Notes: a model not told the origin generated them from the sequence alone. A DNA stretch of 64,000 bases from Gentiana macrophylla (GCA_026214975.1 JAOBSW010001261.1:1-64000); one strand, 5' to 3'. Shown: positions 33,154-44,971, numbered from the stretch's first letter. Numbers and translations: made by a program.

Positions 33154-36011
33154 TGATGAGCATAAAATTTACCCCAACAAAAACAATTTATAAGGACTCG
33201 AAACTGTGGGTAAACTAACTCTCTGGCAAGCGGTGTACCGGGTCGATTGCTAGAATAGCTACAGGAGTACGAGGTCGAACCCAAAGGAATCGTGTTTGTA
33301 AGTACCAAAGTGAGCGTAATGCTTAGTCTAGGTGATCAAAGTTCTTAAGGTTTTGTTCACTACAACGACACTAAGTGATTCTAACTAACGAGTCTAAAGA
33401 TAAAAAAGAAAGAAAGAAGATTAAACTACTAAGTTTTAAAGATAGTTAAAGAGACATAGGCGAACCATGATCAAAATAGCTAGTTTCACCCCAAGGAATG
33501 ACAAAACCGGAGTGTGCAATAAGCGAACGAACTCTTACATTCAATTTCACGGTGCGTGCTCTAATCCCGGTGCTAAGGTCTGAACAACTCTTCCCCAACA
33601 CCTTATGCCAAGTCAACTAACCTTCCTAAGAGAGAATCATTCACAAGACAATCATGCACAAGAGCCGTTTAAGCGTTAAAAAGCGAGTAACCTCGACTAC
33701 AATGCGATCCTAGAACCCTTTTCCCCACACCCTCTCTCGAACAACTCTCAAGAGTGGTGTATGTGATTTTTGACCTAGGTGATCAATCTAGCCCAAATCC
33801 GTTATAACAAGTTCTAAGGCGTGAAATATGCAAGAAACAACAATAAAAGCACTACCCACTCCCAATTTCATCACCCAAAGGGTGATTTCACCAAATTTCA
33901 CATGACCGGCTATGAAGAGAATTTAGCTACTCATTATACTAGTTAAAATGCAATGGAAGTAGTAAATAAGAGACATAACAAGCATAAGAGAGAAGAAATT
34001 CACCATTAATTGCAGAAATTGAGTTGAGCTCCAAAAAGTACAACAATGGAGATTCACCAAAAAAGGAGGTGACTTGTTGTTTGGAATTGAAATCTAAGCT
34101 AAGAAATGGAATAATCGAGTTTTGTTTATGCTAATCTATGCTAAGAGAAAGTGGAATAATCCATTACAAATTTTGAGCAAAGATTGGGTATAGTTTAGCT
34201 AAGAGAGGAGGAATTACCCCATGAATTCGATGGAAATGGGTATTTATAGGGGCCAAAATATGCAGAAATGACCCCAAACGCGTTTGGAGGTTCCCAAACG
34301 CGTGTTAAAGATATAACTCTCAGACGAAAAAAAACAGCTTTCAAACGCGCGTTTGGGACTGTTTTTTTCATGTACTGAGAGTTGGGGACTGAAACGCGCG
34401 TTTGGGGACCTCAAACGCGCGTTAAATCATTTTCTGCAGATTTTGACCTATAAAACACACAAGAACAGGAGAGACGGGAAGGGGGACGAGTTTAGGGTAA
34501 TTTTGGGCGCATTTCTTCGTTTTAGGAGTTAGAATTAGTGTAATATACCGTTAGAATCGTCTTTCAATCCTCTCTTTGATTCTCTAACTCTTAGCTTCGA
34601 TTTATAACATTTCATTGGGCAAAATTCGATCTTTTGTATTCAACTTTTGTGCTCTTCTTCTCCAAACTCAATTTCTACACTTTAATGGTACATTTCTTCT
34701 CTCTTTTACTTATTATGTCTTTAATTCATTGTTTCTTTCATGTTTTAATTAGTATAATGAGTAGTTAATTCCTCCCATAGCCGGGTCATGTGATATGTGA
34801 TGAAATCACCCTTTGGGTGATGAAATGGGAGTGGGTAGTGTGTTTTATTGTTGTTTCTTGCATGTTTCACGTCTTAGAACTTGTTATAACGGATTTGAGC
34901 TAGATTAGCTACCTAGGTCAAATATCACACACATCACTCTTGAGAGTTGTTCAGAGAGAGGGGTGTGGGAAAAGGGTTTTAGGATCGTGGTGTAGTCTCG
35001 GTTTAGTTGTTAAACCGAGCTCATCGTGAGGTTACTCGTTTATACGTTTAAGCGGCTCGAGTGCAAAACATGACTTGTTAGGAGAGAGTTGTTCGAGACC
35101 TTAACATGGCATAAGGTGTTAGAAGAGAGTTGTTCGAGACGCTTAGCACCGGGTTTAGGAGTTCGCACCCGTGAGATTGAATGTAAGAGCACGTTTAGCT
35201 CACTACACATTTTTGGTTTTGTCTACCTTAGGGTTGAGATTAGTCACATTGATCATGGTTCGGCTATGTCCCTTTCTCCCTCGTTGAATCTAGTAGTTTA
35301 ATCTTCTCTCTCTCTTTTATGTTTTAGCATAGTGTGATAACAACCAACCAACCGCTTGTTTGCCTAGACTAAGTTAGAAGTTCACTTTGGTACTCACAAA
35401 CACACACCTTTCTCGTAGGATCGACCTCGGACTCCTGTAGCTATACTAGCAATCGACCGGTCCTTGCCGGTTAGAGAGCTTGTTTAGTCACCGTTGTCTT
35501 GAGTATTTTATAAATTTGTTTGGTGAAAATAAACGCTCATCAAAATGGCGCCGTTGCCGGGAGATGCCTCCATGAAGAGACCATGACCATGAAGAGACCA
35601 TGACCAGAAAATGCCTCCATCATAGGTCAAAATGCTGCTAAACAGAACAGAGCATGAAGATACCAACTCTTTCTCTTCCTTTTCCTATTCTTTCTTCTTT
35701 CTTGGCTCATTCTTGCACCTTGATCACACTTATCATCATAAATCTTCGCCTTCCGGGTTCTCGAGACACCAATACCCTACATCATCACAACAACCAAAAA
35801 CAACCAAAACATTCCGGAGGGTAAAAGTGCTCGGAATAGGGTCAATATCAATAAAAGGAGGTAGTAAACCATCAAAGTGACGGATTTACTCCCCGTGCTA
35901 TAAACTCACGATATTACCCCTAAAACGGTCTAAATTACCAAGAAACATGCTAAAAGTGTGGTAAACGGGGGTAGAAAATGCACCGGAATCACGTAAAGTT
36001 GATTCTCATCA
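33154..36011 (-). repeat. Element F 5' LTR, composite (2.86 kb instead of 1.76 kb)
   Basis: Three segments: 33,154 to about 34,333 is the 3' two-thirds of a diverged F-type LTR on the minus strand; 34,334-35,561 is the same region in plus orientation; 35,601-36,011 is the 5' 411 bases of the LTR on the minus strand, nearly identical to 29,274-29,684. The two arms make a hairpin-like inverted repeat of about 1.2 kb with almost no spacer. Confidence 0.75.
34334..35561 (+). repeat. Inverted LTR F segment with its own primer site
   Basis: Plus-strand copy of the LTR 3' part ending in CTCATCA (35,542), three A, and TGGCGCCGTTGCCGGG (35,546-35,561), so it comes from a 5' LTR-leader. It is closer to the 3' LTR at 27,927 than to the adjacent arm. 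Near the joint at 35,561-35,605 a 17-bp word (ATGAAGAGACCATGACC) is repeated, and ATGCCTCCAT occurs on both sides. Confidence 0.75.
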
Positions 36012-36016
36012 TTGAC

Positions 36017-36759
36017 CATCCCTTTAGTGGACTCATTTAGACCCATCAAGAAAGTATGGACCTTCCTCTCGCAAATCCATTCCATGATGGGGCACTTATT
36101 CAACAAAATTTTGAAGCGCTTCCATGCTTCAAAGAAAGATTCATCACTCGAGTTGATGAAAATTTGAGATCTCGTTAAGACATTGAAATTTGCCTTAGAC
36201 GGGGGAAATATTGGGCTAAAATTGACTTTCAAAAGTGGGCCCAAGTTTGGATAGATTCAGAAGGAGAGATTTAAACCATTCCATTGCTTCTCCACGGAGT
36301 GAGAATGGAAATAGTTTTAACTTAATGATGTCTTGGTGACATCCTTAATGCGAGTAGTATCGCATATACCCGTAAATACATAAAGATGCGTATAGGGGTT
36401 CTCGATTGATACCCATAGAAAGTTGATGCATGTTGCACCATCCGGATAAGGGTGGCCTTATCTCAAAGCGGAGTCAGATCGGTAGGGATAACTACTGACC
36501 GAACGAATATTAACATCACCGGGAGTGGCATAGTCCGCCAGTGGTACGGTTGGCCTGAGCCATTGAGGCAATAAATTCTTCCTCAAAGAAGAGGTTAGAT
36601 AAGAAATTTTCTTGAGAAGAGTTTTCACTCGAAGTCTTCGATTTCCTTTTCGGAAATTGGAGCGGGTTCGGGACTTTTCGTTTACGGTTCACTCGAACTA
36701 CGTCCTCGTTCGAGCTCAGGCTCAAAAATAAGCGCCTTGTTTACTTCGTGTTTTTGCAT
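36017..36759 (-). pseudogene. Element E gag, N-terminal part (cut by F)
   Basis: Starts at ATGCAAAAACACGAAG (36,759), 0.4 kb after the primer site. The frames give VNRKRKVPNPLQFPKRK, EEFIASMAQANRT, then the gag core FFEAWKRFKILLNKCPIMEW and VHTFLMGLNESTKGMVND. Frameshifts near 36,690, 36,510 and 36,250. The reading continues beyond F at 27,921. Confidence 0.75.
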
Positions 36760-36815
36760 ACAACGGAGTCAAACTAAGGAGAGACAGAGAAATAAAAGAA
36801 AGGAATCAGGAAGAC

Positions 36816-37000
36816 GGACGGGCGTCCAAGATTATGGACGAGCGTCTTGGTGGGACTAGGACTGGACGGGCGTTTAGTGACACAAACGCTCGTTCGTCTA
36901 GCAGAATACCTGAACGGGCGTCCAAATATTACGGACGCTCGTTTGAGTGAATAAAAATAAAATCGGATCGAAAATTTCCGGTGGGCGGGCGCCCAAGATC
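36816..37000 (-). promoter_or_regulatory. GGACG/CGTCC motif array in element E leader
   Basis: GGACGGGCGTCC (36,816), GGACGAGCGTCT (36,836), GGACGGGCGTTT (36,864), GAACGGGCGTCC (36,912), GGACGCTCGTTT (36,933) and a GGGCGGGCGCCC-like word near 36,985, between primer site and gag. The same dyad words occur in LTR E and before ORF Y. Confidence 0.5.
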
Positions 37001-37150
37001 CAGGCACTTTCGTCTGGTACCGGAAGAACAACAAACGACGCGAAATTGCAGAAATCAAAAAGGCTACTAAGGGAGAACCTTAAACCCTAACTAAAACAGC
37101 AGCGACTGATCTACCTAAATCTTATGCTAAAAACACATAAAACCGTGCCA

Positions 37151-37171
37151 AGTTCCCCGGCAACGGCGCCA
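37151..37171 (-). other. Element E primer binding site
   Basis: Minus strand TGGCGCCGTTGCCGGGGA, six bases after the LTR end; a tRNA-primer class used by Athila-type elements. Confidence 0.82.
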
Positions 37172-37177
37172 AAAACT

Positions 37178-38543
37178 TGTGATGGATTTTTGTAAACGAA
37201 ACAAAAAGACAAGTAATAAAAATCCGGTTAGTCGCTCCAAGTGCAAAGCTTGTAGTAAAGCGGTTATGCCGGGTCGATCCCACGAGGAACGTGAGGTTTA
37301 ATGCGTTTTTAAGTTTAGGCTAAGAGTATCACAGAACTAATGATTTCAAGTTTATCAAATAATGGGGAGAAAAAGGCAGACGAACAAAGATCCACAATTC
37401 AAGATAATCGCACAGGCTCCTAATTTCCTACGCATGCAAATCAACCAAGGTCAAAATTAACCTATACTAAACGCAAATTACTAATATCTTAGATAATTTG
37501 TTTATCAACTTTTATCAAAGATTGATTCTTCAAGCATGATAGGCATAAATTCTTTCGAACCTATTATTTAGATTAACAATTCGATAACTTTCGTTTCTCG
37601 ACAAATTAATTAATCTGATTATTATTGCGGTGATCTAGGTATCATTCAACTATCGTTAAACGAATATCACAAGCTTTATCTATCGATGTCAAGCACGAAA
37701 TAAACGCAATATAAATCTAACCTTTGTCGAAATAAACCGCAGAAAAATAAGAAAACCAGAACGCCTCTTGAATTGCTTCACCCGTTCGTCCAACCCAAGA
37801 GTTTAGCTACTCATATTAACTTTGAAATCAAAAGACTGTTTTGATTGTATTCGAAAACCAAAAGAAAAGACAAGCTGCTGCTGTTTATTTATGAAAATCG
37901 ACTATAGGTTGTGTGATGATGATTTTAGGGTTTGATACAAGCTGCTATATATAGATGAACTAAGACGGCTAGGTCAAAACTAAGTCGGTTGTGCTTCAGT
38001 CGGCGGTCGGACGCCCGTCCATTCTTACGAACGCAACGCGCTCGCTCTATAATGAACTTCGAATCGGGCTGAGCTTTCCTCAAACGTTCGTCCGCCCTAA
38101 CGTCCAAACTGCGTCCAAACTTGCTGAATGTCAAATCTACTCCTGGACGCTCGTTCAATGCTTTAAACGCTCGTCCACTGGACGCCAGTCTAGACGCCAG
38201 TTCAGCTGTGATAGAATTTGGGTTTCTCCAACCTTATCTTCAATCTTTCCATCTTTATCTCTTCGTCATCAATTAGCTCGAACTTTATCAACTTTTGATC
38301 ATCTTTTTAGCCTCCAACATGTATCTACATCACATCAAAAACACCGCAAAGCGTAACACAATTCTAATAATCATAAAAATCATAATTAAAACATACAAAT
38401 CCATCAACTTTGCGATTAACTCCTTAGCAACGTCATTTGCCCAATATTCCATTTAAACACGTGATTTCCATGCGATTAATACTTAATGTCGGGAAAACCT
38501 TATCAAATATAACGTTATAAAGCACGTAAATTCACCCTTTACA
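37178..38543 (-). repeat. Element E 5' LTR
   Basis: 1,366 bp; TATATATAG at 37,946-37,954; GGACGCCCGTCC at 38,009, AAACGTTCGTCC at 38,082, GGACGCTCGTTC at 38,144 and AAACGCTCGTCC at 38,165 upstream of it on the minus strand. Confidence 0.87.
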
Positions 38544-39038
38544 TAGCCCTACCAAATTTAAAATGTCAAAGTGTGACTTGATCTCCAAGTCTGGTGGAAC
38601 TAAATCTAGGATCACTTGAGAATGATGGTATGCTGATCGAGAGTGCAACTGAGTTTCATCTGTCAATAGTCTGTTGAGGCTGTTGAGTCTGTGAGTACTG
38701 CTGAGTTATGCAATCTAGTCTGCTTGATTACAAGTTTGGAACAGTCAGCTGAGCTGGGTTTCATCCGGTGGAGACTTGGGTCCACATCTGCGGTATTTAT
38801 GACAGTTCCGACAAAGATCTTATAGAGGCTAGGGTTTAGGAAATTGTGCCTCTAAATACCAGTGTTGTAATCAATGTAGAGCGTGTGAAAACCTTGTAAC
38901 TTTTGTGCATAGTAAAATATATCATTTTCTGTCTGTGAATTAGTCGGCACAACATTGAAAACAAGTCATTGTGTTCTCAATTTTTATGTGTTTTATCAGT
39001 TTTCTGCCATTGTTTGCTGTTAGATTGCTTCTGTTTTA

Positions 39039-39688
39039 CTCCCCCCGTCCATTTTGATTGAATAATTTTGAAACTCTAAAAATTTAAGAAAAACATCATT
39101 TATTAGTTTGTCTAGTCATTAAATACATGACTACTTTACAATTATGTTCTTCTTTTATTGTCCTTAAACTTTTTAATAAATGTGGTTATTTGGGCATTTT
39201 GGGATTTTAAGATGAAACTTTTAGTCTAAATTTAGTTATGGGACTTATTTTGGGATGTTGGGACATATTGCCCACACTCATGAATACCTCAAGAAATAAA
39301 GTTTCACCTTTGGTACAACAAATTGATTTTAGTAGAATGGTAAGCGCTTGATCTTAACATGGTATCAGAGCCAGAGGTCATGAGATCGAACCCTGGTTGG
39401 AACATTATTTAAAAAAAATTGTGCAAAATTGGGATAGATTTCCCACGTTTAAGGGGGGTGTTGGGAGAGATTTCCCACACTCTTGGATGAAAAATTGTGC
39501 AAGTGTTGGGACAAATTGCTTACACTTGAGGGGGGTGTTGGAAGAGATTGCCCACATCTTGAATACCTAAAGAAATAAAGTTGCACATTTACTACAACCA
39601 ATTGGTTTTAGTAGAATGGTAAGCGCTTGATTTTAACATGGGACATCCATAAATGGAATAAGTCCCAAATAATTTAGGACGGAGGGAG
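39039..39688. mobile_element. Stowaway-type MITE interrupted by TRIM
   Basis: Left end CTCCCCCCGTCCATTTT after TA, right end GGACGGAGGGAG before TA. It is interrupted at TGGGA by the TRIM; uninterrupted copies are at 10,827 and 48,299. Confidence 0.78.
39256..39638 (+). mobile_element. Complete TRIM retrotransposon
   Basis: A 383-bp terminal-repeat retrotransposon in miniature. LTRs are 39,256-39,359 and 39,536-39,638 (TGTTGG...TTAACA, 104 and 103 bp). Primer site TGGTATCAGAGCC is at 39,360-39,372 and the G-rich polypurine tract just before 39,536. Target duplication TGGGA is at 39,251-39,255 and 39,639-39,643. No coding capacity; it needs a copia-type machinery. Confidence 0.88.
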
Positions 39689-39728
39689 TATCTTTCTTGG
39701 AGTGCAAGTTTACGTATTTGTATTCTAA

Positions 39729-40375
39729 GCGGTATTAGAGCATGGTTAAGAGATTTGCGTGTATTTGCAGCTGAACGGTGATTGATCTTCACCAAGACCG
39801 TGATCGGTGCTAGGATTTTGTGATCAAATGATCCATTTTTGGTATTAGAGCATGGTTCAGAGATTTGCGTGTATTTGCAGCTGAACGGTGATTGATCTTC
39901 ACCAAGACCGTGATCGGTGCTAGGATTTTGTGATCAAATGATCCATTTTTAGCATGAAGGATGTCAGACCACCGTAGGATTCCATACTTATGGTCACTAT
40001 GTTTGAATATCTTGTTTATTAATTTCGAATTTCTAAACAGACATAGATCTCCTTTTTTTTACAATGCATTTCGTTTACTATGATCGATGGCCCCAAGAAG
40101 AAGAAGAACATGGAAAAAGCCGGAATTATATGTAATTTATTGCTCTTACAAACACAACAAACCGTTATGCGGTTCCATTTACTGTTTATAGCCGAGTTAG
40201 AGCCTCACTCCCTCAGGCTAGTCGACATATCCAAGACCATAGCTCGGGTTATCAAACTTCCTTTAACTTCTATCATTTGTGGATCCTTACTGCATGAAAG
40301 AGGAATTACGAACACCTCTTATTTTTGGTTGACCTTTTCTAGCCATCAGGAAAACTTTAATTTATGTGCAAAATG
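39729..40375 (+). other. B interior with duplicated leader (U2)
   Basis: Two tandem leader copies of about 110 bp (39,730 and 39,840), each beginning with a GGTATTAGAGCATGG primer-like word. Then an ATG near 39,960 and the unidentified interior, with a frame from 40,080 starting MIDGPKKKKNMEKAG. No known domain. Confidence 0.5.
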
Positions 40376-40863
40376 TGTTGGAGTTTTGTGGACCCAATCC
40401 TGAGGATCGGCAGAGAATGATGGTCTGCTGATCAAGAGTATTCAAGACTTGGAAGTCAGCTGAGTGAAGTGCAATTGAGATCCATCTATAAGCAGAGGGA
40501 GTCTGTTGATTCTATTGAATACTGCTAGTTCTGCATCTGGGCGGCTTGGTTACATAGTTGGTGGAGTCAGCAGTGCTAGCCCATATCTTGGGGCATTTTA
40601 ATGGCAAATCCAATAGTCATTTATTGGCGGTAAGAGTTAGGTTTCCAATTCTATAAATACCCAATCGCTGCAATCAATGTAGTGTGGACTCTTTGCGGAT
40701 TTCTATGCATAATAAAATATCTCTGTTTAAGTATGGGGAGTAGTTGGCACAATGCCGGAAACGACGTGTAATCAATGTGTTCTTCTTGTTTCTCTGTTTT
40801 CTACGTTTGAATTGCTTCTGTTTAATCTTTCTTGGTTGGCTAGATTTATATCTTGTTAAAACA
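40376..40863 (+). repeat. Copia LTR A (U2)
   Basis: A 488-bp LTR with TATAAATACCC near 40,653; primer site TAGTATCAGAGC at 40,867-40,878. Confidence 0.75.
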
Positions 40864-40976
40864 AACTAGTATCAGAGCGTTTGTTCAGGGAATCTACAGT
40901 TGAACGGGGTTGATCTTCACTAAGAACGGGGACATGCTAGGATTTGTGATCAAATGTCTATTATTTAACTAGAAGG

Positions 40977-41168
40977 ATGTCGGCAATTAACTAAAGATTG
41001 ACAAATTCATAGGAGAAGCGACTTGATGCAAAGTGAGATCAATATGTGGGCCTTGTTAAAGCAATAAGGGTTGTGGACTCCTTTATCCGGTAGAGGGGAT
41101 GCAAGTTCCGATGATATGGCCAGTCTTGAGGAAAAAGAACTTTGAACCGTCATGTTGTGCTTCTCGGA
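40977..41168 (+). pseudogene. Copia element A gag, 5' fragment (U2)
   Basis: ATGTCGGCAATTAAC start, UBN2-type gag opening, cut by LTR G at the same codon as at 3,668. Frame broken. Confidence 0.65.
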
Positions 41169-41753
41169 TGAACATTTGTCATTACCGTGGACATATAATT
41201 GGTACAATAAAGTCTGAAAGACATAGTTTCACTCGCCTCGGTCTAAATAAGTTTCCGTGTTACTTTTCTTTCGGTATTTATTTTCTTCAATCATTGTACA
41301 TGATAAAATTCCTTCCGTTTTCCTGCAATGTGTTCATTGTTATATACATTTTGTTTGTCTGATTTCTATTAGGCGACCATCATGTAATTAGTTAAACAGA
41401 TTATCTGAACATTTATAAACCATTCATAGTCCCAACAAAAGGGTGAGTTAATATTGTGAGTGAATAATAAGAGTGTTAATTACTTTTAACATTCTCAAAG
41501 CTATGAAATACGTACCCATTCTGCCAATGCTTTATGGTGGTGCATCGACAATAGGGAGGAAAGGTACGGTCAAGGTTGGTATTTATTAAATAGACTCTAG
41601 CCGACACTTAAATTGGGCAACAAGTTGACGCATAGAGTAGGGTTTATCATTCATGCTATATTTACTATTTTATCCATATTTTGTAATCTATTTAAAGTGC
41701 ATTGTACTCGTGATTATTCAATGACAAACGTATCTTTTACCTTACATTCAACA
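41169..41753 (+). repeat. Copia LTR G (U2)
   Basis: A 585-bp LTR; the primer site TTGTATCAGAACAGATGG follows. Confidence 0.65.
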
Positions 41754-41887
41754 TTGTATCAGAACAGATGGTCAAAAGTCCAAACCATTTCAGAGGCATT
41801 ATATTCTACACACACAAGAATGAAACTCATAAAAATCACATGCAAAAACACTAACTTGGTCGTTACCCCACCTTGCCGTCGGAATCC

Positions 41888-42344
41888 ATGGCTTCTTAAA
41901 TGCATGCTCACAGCTCGCCACTCCTTCCTCTACCTCTTCCACCACTACCTGTCCCACCTTCTTCTCTCTTTCATCTTATCCCACATTCTTCTTCATTCGT
42001 CTATAATTCACATTACTAAGCTTACTCGTGAAAACTATCATCTCTGGCGAGCACAAATATTTCTTTATATACTTACGCGGCCAAGGTGTCCTCGGTTATG
42101 TTGTGGCCGAGTCCCTCCACCTTTTCCTCTATCATAAAAAATGGAATGAAAAACCCAAATCTGGCATATGATCATTGGTTAAAAGAAAACAACTTGATCG
42201 TTTGTACCATCACCTCATTTTTCACGAATGATGTCCTTTTTCAGCCCTAAGATGCGAATCCACTTTATGATATTTTTCACTATCGAATTACCCTCTAATA
42301 CAGTCTTATATGTATTATTTTACGATAAATGGCATTTAGAAGGG

Positions 42345-42346
<2 letters not shown>
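41888..42346 (+). pseudogene. Copia element G gag fragment (U2)
   Basis: Frames include IHITKLTRENYHLWRAQI, NLAYDHWLKENNLI and NTVLYVLFYDKWHL, as at 4,390. Truncated at a run of about 32 T. Confidence 0.65.
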
Positions 42347-42379
<33 letters not shown>

Positions 42380-42787
42380 AGTAAGGTAAATAATGTATAA
42401 ATTATAAATTAAGAATGAAGAAAGTCCTTTAACTTTTACCCCCCACAAAAAAAAATGAATAATAATAATAATACACCCTTATGTTTTAATATTTTTATTT
42501 CAGGTTATTATTTTTCACAATAAACCTTTAATTCATAATGGGTTGAGCACGTGTCGAGCTGCATGTCATCATTATGCCCTTGCATTTGAAACGAGTCATT
42601 ACAAAGATATGATTGTTTATGAACAGGCTATGAGGTATGCCTTAAATGTGAGTTGATGTTTGTAAAAACTTGAATTGTGAAGCAACGATTCATAAATTGT
42701 AATTGTGAAGCGACGATGGTTCATAAATTCTGAAGCGACGATTCATGAACCGTGGATATTGAAAACATGCTTGAATATTAATCAATA
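42347..42787. other. Poly-T tract and unclassified sequence (U2)
   Basis: Partner of 4,851-5,300. T run 42,347-42,378; three degenerate 30-bp repeats near 42,670-42,750. No gene. Confidence 0.4.
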
Positions 42788-44257
42788 TGTTGTCAAATGT
42801 GGCGGGATCTCCACGTCTTGTGGACCTAATCCCGGGTCAGAGAGAATGATGGTGCAGTGATCAAGAGTATTCAAGTCCGGAAAGTCGGTGAGTGAAATGC
42901 AAATGAGATCCATCTATCGCCAGAGTGAGTCCGCTTGTTCATTGAATCTTGTTAGTTACGCATCTAGGCGGCTTGATTACATAGTTGGTGGAGTCGCAGT
43001 GCTAGCCCATACCTTGGGGCATTAATTTTATCGAAATCCAATAGTCACTCAATGGCGGTTAGGGTTAGGTTTCAATTCTATAAATCTACCGCATACTTGC
43101 TGCAGATTTGATCACCTTCTCCTATGTGTCGAACAGATTTGATTCTATGGCGGCCATTAAGCCTTCCATAGTATTAAAGGCTTGATGAGCGAAAAAGAGG
43201 AGACGACGATTGCTTTAGGGATGAACTAAATAAAGACAAAGGCTAACATGAATATAACATGAAAAAAAGGAAAGGAGGTAAGAATCTTACTTGTGATGAA
43301 TCAAGGATCGAAAGAGGAAGTGAGGAAGATTCGATATTGCAAGTGCCGGTTCTCTGTTTAAAAGCAATGGTGGAGAGGATGGTTGATATGACAGGGGTTA
43401 TAAACCCCAAAGCACTACCTCAAAAACTATCCCAAAAGACGTGAGTATAAACACCTAGATTCTGGGGTAGGTTATAACGGCGTTATAACGCTAACGCTGC
43501 CATGTGGCAGAACTGGTCCTTCCATGAGTCCCCAAATCTAAACAGTACCGTACTCAACTTTTAACAGATCCGACCTGACCTCAGTCAGACCTGGGGGGCT
43601 TCTGACAGAGGTTAGGTTAGTTCCCGCCACATATCATCTCGTTAATAACTAAGTAATAAATGAGGAAAAAGAAGATGAACAATCAAGAGCCATAGGCCCC
43701 AATTAATACTCAATTGTATGTTCTTTACTCCTAGGAAGGAGATCGGTCTAGTCTGCCTAACCCACTTCCTAGTCCACCGCAGGTCGATTAGGGTGCAATG
43801 AAGTCGGGACAGTGCAACTCGGACAACAGCATCCTCGGGATCTCTGTGCAAATCAGATAGAGCTAACCCCGGTTTTATCCCACGTGGATGATATAAGTGA
43901 TAACTACGAGAATAGTCCTCCATCATAAAGACTCTGATCCTATCATTTAATGTACCGTAATCATCCCGTAAAAATAAGGAGATTAATGTGTATCAAATCC
44001 TTTGTGGTTACAAATTACAATCTATGAAGGACACAAAACCTCCATAATCTAGGGCATAATTATTCCCTATACATACGTTCCTAAGAACTATAGCTGACTT
44101 GATTCCTGAATTATGACAGGATACGTAGGCAACTTGAGATTCATCAATCTCAGGCTCAGTCCAAAATCACCCACAACTTCTCTCTGTTCTTGTTTCCTTG
44201 AAGGTTTCCTCGATCTTATCAATTGTCTCTAGGGTTTATGGTCCGCATCATTACCCT
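42788..44257 (+). repeat. Chimeric A/D LTR (U2)
   Basis: LTR A part 42,788-43,084, LTR D part 43,085-44,257, same joint as 5,606/5,607. Confidence 0.65.
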
Positions 44258-44827
44258 TTTCAGAAAAGTGCGACTTGATCTCTAATTCGGTGGATTCAAT
44301 CTGTTAGTCAGCTGAGTGATGGCCAGCTGAATAGTGTATTCGAATTTGGGAAGTCAGCTGAGGTTGTCTGTCAGCAGAGTTGAGTCTGCTGAGTCTGTTG
44401 AATACACCTGGGTTCTACATTTGATATGGGGCAAGTCATCAGGGTATTGTCAGCAGGGCAATATCTGTAGGGCAAATGTTAGCAGGTTACATCTGGTGGA
44501 GTCAGCTGAGCTGAGTTTACATCTGGGGTATTTTAGTCAATTAGCATGTATTTAGTTGACGGCTAGGTCTAGGGTTTGGTGACTATAAATACACATCTGT
44601 TGTAACCTTATACACTTGCTGCAAATTAGTGGGAGCAATTTCATATGCAATTGTAGAGTCTGTAAAATCTCCAGTGATAATATAATCTCTTTGTTTCTGC
44701 CCGTGGACTAGTCGGCACATTGCCAGAAACCACGTTAAATCTCATGTTATTGTTTCTTGTGTGATTTATGCTTTCATTTTTCTTGATTATTGCAATCCGT
44801 TTCAACCGTGACGGTCCTGTTATAAAA
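44258..44827 (+). repeat. Element C 5' LTR (U2)
   Basis: 570 bp; TATAAATACAC near 44,584; pairs with 46,395-46,936. Confidence 0.77.
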
Positions 44828-44971
44828 AGCGGTATCAAAGCGTCGAGGTTATCATCGTGGAATCCGAGTTTCTATTTGGGAACCATCTGTTTGAACGAAA
44901 TTTTATCTTCACCAAGACCTTCACGGTGCTAGGATTTTGTGAGGAAAGTTATGTTCTTTGGAAAGATCAAC

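Larger units (their letters stand above)
27927..36011 (-). mobile_element. Non-autonomous gypsy element F inside gag of E
   Basis: Target duplication TTGAC at 27,922-27,926 and 36,012-36,016; termini TGATGAG...CTCATCA. Minus-strand order: composite 5' LTR (33,154-36,011), primer site TGGCGCCGTTGCCGGGGAAC (33,131-33,150), ORF Z, long non-coding 3' interior, polypurine tract (29,685-29,697), 3' LTR. It has no protease, RT or integrase. It shares the primer site, polypurine/hairpin modules and a pol-end box with E, so an Athila-type element could supply its enzymes. The 5' LTR is rearranged. Confidence 0.8.
14245..38543 (-). mobile_element. Athila-type Ty3/gypsy element E, complete, with nested F
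   Basis: Perfect 5-bp target duplication TAGCC at 14,240-14,244 and 38,544-38,548. Read on the minus strand: LTR (37,178-38,543), primer site TGGCGCCGTTGCCGGGGA, gag (split by F), protease, RT (FMDD), RNase H, integrase, ORF X, internal promoter-like array, ORF Y, polypurine tract, LTR. The RT context EVFMDDFSVFG and the extra 3' ORF place it in the Athila group. A second LTR lies at the 3' end (three in all). Without F it is 16.2 kb. LTRs differ little, so insertion looks recent. Confidence 0.88.
38564..39728 (+). repeat. LTR B with nested MITE and TRIM
   Basis: TGTCAAAGTGTGACTTG...TTCTAA, 1,165 bp because it holds a MITE that itself holds a TRIM. It is the continuation of 13,743-14,244 across element E. 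A primer-site-like GCGGTATTAGAGC follows at 39,729, and again about 110 bases later. Confidence 0.72.

Noticed and set aside
41613..42137. 174-codon frame covering LTR G end and gag G start
   Set aside because: It crosses the LTR end and primer site; only its last third reads gag, so the start is spurious.
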